The notes beneath the pieces are model-generated. The model was given only the letters and a program-made list of their open reading frames with translations. It was not told the origin of the DNA and searched no databases. A stretch of 64,000 bases of DNA from Algisphaera sp039180025 (GTDB taxonomy: Bacteria > Planctomycetota > Phycisphaerae > Phycisphaerales > Phycisphaeraceae), in the NCBI GenBank assembly GCA_039180025.1, contig JBCDDZ010000016.1, positions 1 through 64,000 on the forward strand, in the 5' to 3' direction. A program made the position numbers and the translations under genes. Positions 30,888-37,940 of this stretch are shown piece after piece (within the stretch, counting starts at the first letter, position 1; the number at the start of each line of letters is the position of its first letter).

Positions 30888-33371
30888 TTATCTGCGGACC
30901 GCAGCAGCATGCTGATCAAAGATCGCGCTCTGATTAAGCCCGTGTTGATTTAACAATTTGCCGATCCCCTCCGGCGTTCCGAAAGAAGCTCGACCCGCAA
31001 CTGCGGTTAGGAACGTCCTGGCCGCCGTCACAAGACCGCTTAGCTTCTCTTGGTCAATAATCCGCAGCCCATCGACAGACGTTGCTGCGTCGTCCAACTG
31101 GCGGCTCGGATGGATCATGACTGGAATTGGCTCACACTCAGCGTCGTAACGCTCCTTGAACCACCGTACGGACCCACCAATCTGATTACAGTAATCGCGT
31201 TTGATTGTGTCCACGATCGCACCGTTCTTCGCTTCAATCACAGCGAACGACATGCCCCCGAGCCCCCACAGCACATCGGGACCGCTGCCGTATTCTTTCT
31301 CGGGACGCTGTGATACGAATCCCAGCAGCCTGCCGAGCTGATGCAAAGCATCCTCGAACGACTCAGAAGTCTCCGGCTCGAACTTGAGCCGTTCCAGTAC
31401 GGAATTGATCGATACGACCAAGTCGTTTCTGCTTGAAAAACGATCAGACAGATATTTATGGCAACGCGCGGCCTGTCCTTCGGTTTCGGGCTTGAGCTTT
31501 GCGTATGCAATACCGTCAGCGGGCTTCATCACTCCGCGGTTCAGCTTTTTGGCTCGCAGTAAAAGCTCCTGCGCTTCAACAGCATCGAACTGGTCGATGA
31601 TCGCAGCTATCTCGGCAGTGAGGTATCCCTTATGCCATCTATCAGATACTTGGTCGGTCACCTGTATAAGAGTCTTCATGGCATCGCGTGAACCGGTAGA
31701 ACGTAGTTCGTCAAAGGCTTCACGGCGGGCCTGCGCTACCTGATCGATCTCAGTCGTGGCCGGGTATCTGATCCCAACCAATCGCTCGCGGCTGGCATCC
31801 ACCCAATCATCATTGCGATCAAGGCAACTCTGGACGGCTTCGTCAAGCGCTTCAAGACCTCCATCTTGAATCTGTTGACCGAGTTGCTCCGACAGCTCCA
31901 TTTGTGCCGCGGTCACTTCGGTAAATCGTTGGGCAAGCTGGGCAGAATAGAGTTGCTGCACCAAGCGGGACCCCATCAAAATCACTACGGCATAATCCTC
32001 TGCGGACCGGGTCGCACGCCCCATGCCCTGCTCGACACGCTGGGCCGCGTCGACGCGTGGGAGGGAGCTGCCCTGCATTGCGGCTTCATCGATGCGGTCG
32101 ACGTCCCGTCGCACATCAGGAAGCCCATCGAGTACCAGAATCCTGCAGGCGTCATCAGGCAGGTCGATACCGTCGTAACGATTCACAAAAACGTATAGTC
32201 CCACATGGCCGTTGCGTAGATCGTCAACGCCCTCACCGAAGGTATCACGATCGAGGATTTTATCCGCCATATCTTGCCAGAATGCATTCGCCCGCTCATA
32301 CGAAGGAACAATCACCACAACATTGAACTGTTCTGACTTCTGGGCAAGATAGGCTTTGAGTTCACCGTCGGTCAGTTCGGTATTGATCGCCTGGGGGACC
32401 AAAATCATCCGATCGCCGACATCGTTTGCTGCCTCCGGTACAACGAGCCGATTCAAAGCCGACGGCTCAACCCCGAAGTGCGAAATCAAGACGCTATCGT
32501 CTGCGAACGTAGCACTCATGAATATCCGGCGTCGCGTATTCTCATAGCTTGCGATCAGATCGACCGGTAGCACACGAGGAGTGACCTCGATTCCGCGCGG
32601 ACCGAATATGCAGCGGCAATTCTGCAGATCGTCTTTGATCAGCGGCCAGTTGAACTGCTGATTTTCATCATTCCGCAGGGTTTCGAGGTGTTTACGCACC
32701 TCGCCTCTATGCTCACGCCACGCCCAAAATGGGACCTCGGCAATCGCAACAGGATAACCTTCACGAATCTCGTATGCCTTCGATTCAGATATGGCTTCGA
32801 TTGATGGCAAGAGAATATCTTGAAGAGGCGAATAAGATTCATGATTTTGTGACACGCGAACCGTGAACTGCTCCTCGACTGTCTGCAGGCAAGCGTGAGC
32901 ATCGTCTAAGACCAGCGATCCGATGGGAATAGTCTGACTGCCCACCCCAAAAATCGACTTGCCATTAAATAGCCTGTAGATGGTCGTGATGAGTATCGAT
33001 CGGCCACGCAGATAATCGGACCCGCGTGGGTCATCGGTGCACTGCAGGCCGATGGCCTCTGCCTCAGCCCGAGCCTGGTCCGCCAAGTAATTGTTCGGGG
33101 ATATAAACGCAGCAGGCCCAACACCCTCGTTTAGGCAGCTCTGCAGGATGAGCAGGCCCACGACAGTCTTGCCGCCGCCGGTGTTGGCTTTCAACACCTG
33201 ATCGCGTTCTTGGCGTTGGCCGTACCAACTGTTCCAGATCTGTGTCTGCACATCCCTGGGGAACTTGTATTTATCAGGGTCCTTCTTGCGGAGCGTGCGG
33301 AAGATGTCGCGTGGGTGCGTGACCCGATTTCGTTCCCCCTCGCCTCTCAGCTTCTTGAAATCGATTGGCAT
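30888..33371 (-). CDS. superfamily 2 helicase with C-terminal nuclease-like domain (candidate defence protein)
   Basis: The product has 827 residues. Helicase motifs: Walker A 'ANTGGGKT' (62-69), motif II 'LDDAH' (about 152-157), motif III 'MSATF' and motif VI 'RVEQGMGRATRS'. The C-terminal part reads 'GPDVLWGLGG', then 'FAVIEAKNGAI': D...ExK of a PD-(D/E)xK nuclease, with 'CNQIGGSVRWF' and 'PVMIHPS' after it. Helicase-nuclease fusions on the minus strand at a prophage edge are commonly anti-phage genes. It converges on the late operon and diverges from a DUF2513-like gene. The domains are seen; defence is inferred. A repair role is the alternative. Confidence 0.7.
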   Translation of the reverse strand: MPIDFKKLRGEGERNRVTHPRDIFRTLRKKDPDKYKFPRDVQTQIWNSWYGQRQERDQVLKANTGGGKTVVGLLILQSCLNEGVGPAAFISPNNYLADQARAEAEAIGLQCTDDPRGSDYLRGRSILITTIYRLFNGKSIFGVGSQTIPIGSLVLDDAHACLQTVEEQFTVRVSQNHESYSPLQDILLPSIEAISESKAYEIREGYPVAIAEVPFWAWREHRGEVRKHLETLRNDENQQFNWPLIKDDLQNCRCIFGPRGIEVTPRVLPVDLIASYENTRRRIFMSATFADDSVLISHFGVEPSALNRLVVPEAANDVGDRMILVPQAINTELTDGELKAYLAQKSEQFNVVVIVPSYERANAFWQDMADKILDRDTFGEGVDDLRNGHVGLYVFVNRYDGIDLPDDACRILVLDGLPDVRRDVDRIDEAAMQGSSLPRVDAAQRVEQGMGRATRSAEDYAVVILMGSRLVQQLYSAQLAQRFTEVTAAQMELSEQLGQQIQDGGLEALDEAVQSCLDRNDDWVDASRERLVGIRYPATTEIDQVAQARREAFDELRSTGSRDAMKTLIQVTDQVSDRWHKGYLTAEIAAIIDQFDAVEAQELLLRAKKLNRGVMKPADGIAYAKLKPETEGQAARCHKYLSDRFSSRNDLVVSINSVLERLKFEPETSESFEDALHQLGRLLGFVSQRPEKEYGSGPDVLWGLGGMSFAVIEAKNGAIVDTIKRDYCNQIGGSVRWFKERYDAECEPIPVMIHPSRQLDDAATSVDGLRIIDQEKLSGLVTAARTFLTAVAGRASFGTPEGIGKLLNQHGLNQSAIFDQHAAAVRR

Positions 33372-33524
33372 ACCGAGCCCCCAGTTCAGTGGCTGACCTC
33401 AACGCATGCTGCTATCCACGATGGAAAGTAGTTCCAGGCTGCGGCAGGCCTGATGATAACCCGCTTTGGCCGGCGATTCACGTGCAAGCTGTATCTCGAC
33501 CAAGGTCTGCAGTACGATCGACGT

Positions 33525-33875
33525 ATGAAATTAGACGATGACCTTCTCCGCGAAATCTTGCTTCGGATTGAAGCTACCCCCGCAGGCGAGCTTTTAGAAT
33601 CAAGAGAGATTGAAGCACTTGGCCATTCCGAGCCATCGATCTTCGAGCACATCACCCTGTTAGAGGAAGCCGGGTACTTGGTACTCCACGCCCATGTCCG
33701 TGGAGGCTATACCATCGAACGGCTCACAATGGATGGCCACACGTATCTCTCTAACATTAGAGAGCCCAAGCGATGGAACAAAGTCAAGGCCGCTGCGGGC
33801 GGGCTGGGACTTGCAATTCTGGCCAAGGTCGCGGCTGAGATCGCTACGCGTCAAGCAATGGATGCCATCGAGTGA
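33525..33875 (+). CDS. DUF2513-like protein
   Basis: The product has 116 residues from ATG 33525 (MKLDDDLLREILLRIEA). 'LLREILLRIEATPAGELL', 'FEHITLLEEAGYLVLHAHVRGGYTIERLTMDGHTYLSNIRE' is the winged-helix-like DUF2513 pattern. A C-terminal small-residue helix (AAAGGLGLAILAKVAAEIATRQAM) could touch a membrane. It is transcribed away from the helicase-nuclease gene across a shared 150-bp gap, so it may regulate or partner it. DUF2513 function is unknown; it is frequent in mobile elements. Confidence 0.65.
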   Translation: MKLDDDLLREILLRIEATPAGELLESREIEALGHSEPSIFEHITLLEEAGYLVLHAHVRGGYTIERLTMDGHTYLSNIREPKRWNKVKAAAGGLGLAILAKVAAEIATRQAMDAIE

Positions 33876-34015
33876 AAGACACGAGGTGATTAAATCTGAA
33901 AGACTTATCTGGCTATGAACATACGAAGCCTACCTTGAAGGCGGAGGACCTATCCCAGACCTCCATGAAATAGGTCTAGGTGTTAGATGATTGCATAAGC
34001 CCGATAGTCAATGAT
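33876..34015. other. gap between convergent cargo genes
   Basis: This 140-bp stretch holds nothing I can identify. Base composition starts to shift here towards the AT-rich cargo. Confidence 0.3.
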
Positions 34016-34432
34016 TTACTGCACCTCTTTCATCGGTAAAACCGAAAAAAAGAGTTCCCCATCAGAACTGGTGTTTCCTTCATCGAGAACTAAATCATCA
34101 GGACCAGCACCAACTGCAGTATCACTGTTTGGCAAGCGTGTCCCATTTTGATAAATACATTCAATCGAATGCCACTCGTAAAAAGGCGATAGGTCTACAA
34201 ATTCATTTCGCCCGGTCTTTGTTATTTCATATTTGAACCGTCCAGCGGCATCAACGTCAACCACCCTACCATTTACAGACTCCACTAAGTGGAAATCACC
34301 AACTAGTCCGTCTGGCAAAACGATCAAAATATCCACATCACGCTTTTCACAACCTGTAAAAAATACGATTGACAACACTGTGAAGAAAAATATGGACATA
34401 TTTTGATTTATCGATTTTTGATTACGGAACAT
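34016..34432 (-). CDS. small lipoprotein next to RHS-tip gene
   Basis: The product has 138 residues from ATG 34432 (MFRNQKSINQN). A signal peptide with lipobox 'FFTGC' at about residues 24-28 points to a lipoprotein. The mature part is acidic and beta-rich ('DVDILIVLPDGLVGDFHLVESVNGRVVDVDAAGRFKYEI'), like a small carboxypeptidase-regulatory or beta-sandwich fold. It overlaps the 3' end of the RHS-tip gene by 11 bp, so they are co-transcribed. GC is clearly below the surroundings. It could be an immunity or anchoring partner of the RHS-tip protein; this is inference. Confidence 0.6.
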   Translation of the reverse strand: MFRNQKSINQNMSIFFFTVLSIVFFTGCEKRDVDILIVLPDGLVGDFHLVESVNGRVVDVDAAGRFKYEITKTGRNEFVDLSPFYEWHSIECIYQNGTRLPNSDTAVGAGPDDLVLDEGNTSSDGELFFSVLPMKEVQ

Positions 34433-35354
34433 CAAACCAATCCGTTTCAAATGGGACACTCGAATTAAGATTGCCTATTCCAGGCCCTTTAGCGGTTGGC
34501 CTGAAACTATAAATCACTTTTCCAGCAATTATTCCTTCGTATGCAGGGAACTTATTGTGGCTGCCACGAATCTTAGCCTGATAACCTGAACCTGGATCTT
34601 TGCACCTGAAAATGAACTCAGCTCTGTAGTCGATATTCGGAGTTACAAACGTAAGAAACTGCGGTGCGCCGCCTAAGAATGGATAGCCAGCACTTGCTTT
34701 GACATACAGGGATGAGGTTCCATCTTCACCATCCCAGATTTGCGTAAATTCGCTTGGCTTGGCTCTGCGACGTTTAAGAGAATTACTTACATAAGTGACG
34801 TTGTGGTTGATGCCACCCATCGTGGTATTGGTAGTGCTGAGGCGAGCTTGTATCTGCCTACTCCAGCCCGTAGATGTATCGAAGAAATCGGCAACGTTGG
34901 AATGCTTACTCGCTAATCTTCCTGTCAGAGCTAAATTGACGGGCTTATTTGTTTCGGAGATCAGCTTAGACGTGCCGCTATCACCAGCATTTTCCCTTGT
35001 GTCTGTATTAAACATATAAACTGTTCTTGATGCGGTAGCTCCACCCGACCCTTGCGGTATACCCGGTGCATTGGGAAATGAAGTATTTTGGCCGGGCTCA
35101 AATGCCCAGTTTGCAAGAGCGGCATCGCCTGTTAGTTGACCACCATGCCCGATAGGCTGGCCGATACTTTTTGGGATATATGCAGCGAAACTCATATTTA
35201 CATCAGGCGAAAGACCAGAAGGGTCTGTCCGACCGTGCATCACATGATACCCAGCGTACAGGTTCATCCCGTCCACAAACCTTGCCTGGGCGGGTGTGAC
35301 AATGATGAAGCCGAGAATGACGGCGGAGAGGATGGCGAGGTAAGCGGTCTTCAT
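34422..35354 (-). CDS. secreted RHS-tip protein with DUF3238-like C-terminal domain
   Basis: The product has 310 residues from ATG 35354. A clear signal peptide (MKTAYLAILSAVILGFIIVTPAQA) is followed at once by 'FVDGMNLYAGYHVMHGRTDPSGL', the conserved end of planctomycete RHS cores, although no YD repeats precede it. The remaining 240 residues resemble DUF3238: 'SFAAYIPKS' at its start and 'IRGSHNKFPAYEGIIAGKVIYSF' near its end. An RHS tip directly behind a signal peptide is odd and suggests a displaced C-terminal cassette given its own export signal. AT-rich relative to neighbours, a sign of transfer. Activity unknown. Confidence 0.65.
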   Translation of the reverse strand: MKTAYLAILSAVILGFIIVTPAQARFVDGMNLYAGYHVMHGRTDPSGLSPDVNMSFAAYIPKSIGQPIGHGGQLTGDAALANWAFEPGQNTSFPNAPGIPQGSGGATASRTVYMFNTDTRENAGDSGTSKLISETNKPVNLALTGRLASKHSNVADFFDTSTGWSRQIQARLSTTNTTMGGINHNVTYVSNSLKRRRAKPSEFTQIWDGEDGTSSLYVKASAGYPFLGGAPQFLTFVTPNIDYRAEFIFRCKDPGSGYQAKIRGSHNKFPAYEGIIAGKVIYSFRPTAKGPGIGNLNSSVPFETDWFDVP

Positions 35355-35368
35355 GGCGGCCCCTGATC

Positions 35369-36691
35369 TTATTGCGGGAAGTGCGAGTTCGGGTGGTGTG
35401 GGAATCCGGGCATCGATGGCGTTTGTTGCAGGTACGGGTTCGGCACGTTGCCCCGCCCGGACATCTGGGCGCGGAGCATGTCCTGCTGCATCCGCTGCCG
35501 GTTCATCGCGTTCATTTGCGAAACCCGGTCGATGTGCCGGAGGTAGTCCGAGGACGATTGCCGGGCCATCCGTTGTTGCTGGAGGTATTCCAGCCCGATC
35601 TGGGCGCTCAACACCACCGGGTTCTCCTGCTCGTGCCGGGCGAAAATTTCCCCGCCCCGCCACAGGGTGGTTTCGATTGAGGCCAGCAACACCTTGCGAT
35701 GACGCGGCAGCAGCGCGCGGGCCAGTGAGTAGTCCTGGTCGGCTAGGTCCAGTTGGCCGGTATCGCGGTAGTACCGGCCACGTAGAGCAATGAAGTAGCC
35801 CAACATCTCGCGGGCGGACATGGTTTTGAGCGTGTCGCCCGCGGCTGTGGCCTGGGGCGGGAGGTTGAACTTCTCGATATAAAAATCATCAGTATCGGCC
35901 GAGAAGCCACCCTTGTCGGTCTGGGTCGTCTCGATGTTGTAACTGACCTCGCCATCGTCGTAACGACAGACGGTGTGTGCCTCGACCGGGGCCAGCGACA
36001 CCGGCCAGCCGAGCCGTCGGGCGATGGCGGCTTGCAGCGTCGGCATGTTGCCGCAGGTGCCGAGATTCGTGTCGAGCAGCCCGTGCAGAAACAACTCGCC
36101 GGGGTCTTCGTAGATCACCGCGTTGGCGTCGCGTTGCTCGGGGATGTATTCGATGCCCTTTTCGTGGCCGAGCCACGCCATGAGTTGGCCGATGCGGAAG
36201 AAGCGGATGTCGTTTTCGTACTCGACCTCCCGCCCCCGGAAGCCTTGCTCCATCCACGGCAGTTGCGCTGCAAACTCGTCGGCCCAAGTCTCGACGATCT
36301 GTTCGTACTTGGCCAGGTCGAGGTCTTCGTGGCCCGGAATCTCTCGTGCGACCGCGAGATTGAGTTCGACCAGGCTGACCTTTTCGAGTTCCTCGTCGGG
36401 CAGGGCGAGTAGTTCCCATGTCGAGCGTCGGCCATCGAAATTAACCCGATCCGTTTCGGCCGCGGCAACCGGCTGGATGGATGACGTGCCTTGGATCGAA
36501 CGGGCCGAGCGATGGTCCGCGATCGACGTGTAGACGGTCAGGCCTACGGCGATCAACGCCACCGACAACAGGCCCAACTGAAAAGCGAGCTTGCCCCGTT
36601 TCAATGTGGTGGGTCGACCATCCCCCTGCCCCGCGCGAGCGACAGCCCGATGTTTTTTGGTCGGTCTGGATTTCCCGGTGGATCGGCCCAA
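35369..36691 (-). CDS. membrane-anchored transglutaminase-like protein
   Basis: The product has 440 residues from TTG 36691. A basic N-terminus and one TM helix (LAFQLGLLSVALIAVGLTVYT, split here at about 35-55) anchor it. The catalytic region is like SirB1/transglutaminase-type domains: 'LDTNLGTCGNMPTLQAAIARRLGWPV' with the Cys and 'PVEAHTVCRYDDGEVSYNIETT' with the His. The C-terminal part has TPR-like helices (YYRDTGQLDLADQDYSLARALLPRH) and a Gln/Met/Pro-rich tail. It ends 14 bp before the RHS-tip gene; together with the lipoprotein these look like a cell-envelope cargo operon next to attR. Confidence 0.7.
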   Translation of the reverse strand: MGRSTGKSRPTKKHRAVARAGQGDGRPTTLKRGKLAFQLGLLSVALIAVGLTVYTSIADHRSARSIQGTSSIQPVAAAETDRVNFDGRRSTWELLALPDEELEKVSLVELNLAVAREIPGHEDLDLAKYEQIVETWADEFAAQLPWMEQGFRGREVEYENDIRFFRIGQLMAWLGHEKGIEYIPEQRDANAVIYEDPGELFLHGLLDTNLGTCGNMPTLQAAIARRLGWPVSLAPVEAHTVCRYDDGEVSYNIETTQTDKGGFSADTDDFYIEKFNLPPQATAAGDTLKTMSAREMLGYFIALRGRYYRDTGQLDLADQDYSLARALLPRHRKVLLASIETTLWRGGEIFARHEQENPVVLSAQIGLEYLQQQRMARQSSSDYLRHIDRVSQMNAMNRQRMQQDMLRAQMSGRGNVPNPYLQQTPSMPGFPHHPNSHFPQ

Positions 36692-36907
36692 TGCGTACCC
36701 CGTAAAGAGATAGTCGAAGTGTCGCCGTGGGGTGAGCGCAGGTCAATGGCTGCGTCACCGACCAGCAGATTATCGGACGAGACTTTTCCTCCGGGGACAG
36801 CCTTTAGATACTGCTCGATCCCCGGACATGCCAAACACACCCACTGGTGCGGGTGGAAGCAATTCTGGGGTGCGGGGTGTCTCAGTACGATGATATGTGG
36901 CCGCGCC
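36692..36907. other. gap between cargo and right arm
   Basis: This stretch of about 215 bp holds the presumed promoter of the minus-strand cargo genes; no convincing -10/-35 pair or gene is seen. Confidence 0.3.
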
Positions 36908-37029
36908 GTATCCCCTAGCGTATCCCCGAGAGACCTGATATGCTGCCCGGCCCGTCGCATCGCAGGGCGTATCCCCGGGTAAAAAGGGATACCGAATGGG
37001 ATACGGCAGGGGGATACGAAAAGGGATAC
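36908..37029. promoter_or_regulatory. right-arm array of GGGATAC heptamers (putative integrase arm sites)
   Basis: GTATCCC occurs at 36908-36914, 36920-36926 and 36969-36975. GGGATAC occurs at 36986-36992, 36998-37004, 37011-37017 and 37023-37029. The three leftmost are inverted relative to the four near the core. Much of the array (from 36918) is repeated in the old copy at 3161-3261. Arm-site function is inferred. Confidence 0.7.
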
Positions 37030-37037
37030 AGAATCAC

Positions 37038-37066
37038 TTGCCGTATCGTTCGTAAAATCAAATACT
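37038..37066 (+). promoter_or_regulatory. element-supplied promoter of tRNA-Pro
   Basis: TTGCCG (37038-37043) and AATACT (37061-37066) are 17 bp apart and end 10 bp before the tRNA. Both lie in element DNA. In the abandoned copy upstream of 3306 the -35 has become CCGCCG. Confidence 0.45.
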
Positions 37067-37076
37067 TACGTCTACT

Positions 37077-37150
37077 CGGGGCGTAGCGCAGCTTGGTAGC
37101 GCGCCACACTGGGGGTGTGGAGGTCGCAGGTTCAAATCCTGTCGCCCCGA
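37077..37150 (+). tRNA. tRNA-Pro (anticodon GGG); its 5' half is the attR core
   Basis: A full cloverleaf of 74 nt. The acceptor CGGGGCG pairs with CGCCCCG, followed by discriminator A. The D-loop has GG, the anticodon stem is CCACA/TGTGG with loop CTGGGGG, so the anticodon is GGG (37111-37113), and the T-arm has TTCAAAT. No CCA is encoded. The first 39 nt are the direct repeat shared with 3306-3344, so the 5' half and the upstream region belong to the element. Confidence 0.95.
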
Positions 37151-37158
37151 TCTCTTTA

Positions 37159-37215
37159 GAGACAACGGTTTACAGCGATCCATGCCGAATCGCTGTAAAC
37201 CGTTTCTCTATTTTT
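37159..37215 (+). terminator. strong terminator behind tRNA-Pro
   Basis: GAGA plus AACGGTTTACAGCGAT (37159-37179, one bulged C) pairs with ATCGCTGTAAACCGTT plus TCTC (37189-37208), followed by TATTTTT. A long perfect stem with a T-run. Confidence 0.9.
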
Positions 37216-37229
37216 AGGACGGCATCTTT

Positions 37230-37690
37230 CACTACTTATAAGCAGACTAAGTGTGTGAAGGAAGCTGACCGTGCAGAAGCTGAGGCCCAATACCACGAGT
37301 GGGTAGTGAGTGGCCAGAATGAGGGGCACCGCCTATCAGTCGGTGGAAAAGCCTCAGAGGCTTCCGATTGACCGCCCAAAGTCGCCTGATAATCACCCTA
37401 AGCAACAGGCTGTTCCGGGCTCATTGATTCTCGTTGTTGCCAGTTGGACGCGTCACGAGGCTGGGCGGACCAAAAACAAGGCGAGCTTCGCCGACCTGGA
37501 ACCATCTGCCAGAGCAATTTCGAGACAAACGAGCTGTACGCTCGACATTTTTTGGAGTACCTCAACGATCAACACGGTCACGGTGCGGTAGGGCGGATGA
37601 CGCTCACTGACCTATCCACGGCGGATGTGGAAGGCTTTACGCGTTATTTGAACGCTGTGTGTTGTTTAGTCAACACGGTTTCTATACGGG
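37230..37690 (+). pseudogene. decayed tyrosine recombinase (N-terminal part)
   Basis: Fragments in different frames resemble the start of an integrase. 'KEADRAEAEAQYHEWVVSGQN' (near 37255-37320) is like the N-terminal arm region. 'ETNELYARHFLEYLNDQHGHGAVGRMTLTDLSTADVEGFTRYLNAV' (near 37530-37665) is like a core-binding domain. Stops and frame changes break it and the catalytic domain is absent. It lies on the 3' side of the tRNA, where elements using the tRNA 3' end usually place their integrase, so it likely belonged to a different, older element. Confidence 0.55.
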
Positions 37691-37940
37691 GTTTGATTAA
37701 GCATCATGTCTACGATGCAGGGCGTTTCCACCCCGGTGGGTATGGTGGGGAGGTATCGCTGAGGTAAATCGTATTGAAATATAGCTTTCAGCCACCACGT
37801 TATTTTTCAGCAGTGAAGCTTACGTCGACGAGCTTTAAACGACCTCGAAAAAAGGGGGTAATATTTGATGTTGATTGTCAGCCGGAGAGTAGATCCGACC
37901 TTGGTTTGAGATATCAAAAGTAGGTTTCAAGCCGGTAGGA
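37691..37940. other. gap at the element-host border
   Basis: About 250 bp, rather AT-rich, between the integrase fragment and the 3' end of the ebo cluster. I see no gene, repeat or RNA in it. Confidence 0.35.

Larger units (their letters stand above)
3306..37115. mobile_element. integrated phage-like element (prophage) in tRNA-Pro
   Basis: The element is bounded by a 39-bp direct repeat of the tRNA-Pro 5' half (3306-3344 and 37077-37115, one mismatch). Just inside the left end is a tyrosine integrase. The interior has a lambda-like order of replication, terminase, gpW, portal, protease/scaffold, capsid, connectors, tail tube, tail chaperones and tape measure, all on the plus strand. Minus-strand cargo lies next to the right end. 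Length is about 33.8 kb. No endolysin, holin or classical repressor was recognised, so inducibility is uncertain, but every head and tail gene I could identify is intact. Confidence 0.9.

Noticed and set aside
36601..36960. 119-aa minus-strand frame between the transglutaminase gene and attR
   Set aside because: Overlaps the start of the transglutaminase gene and the arm repeats; no recognisable domain.
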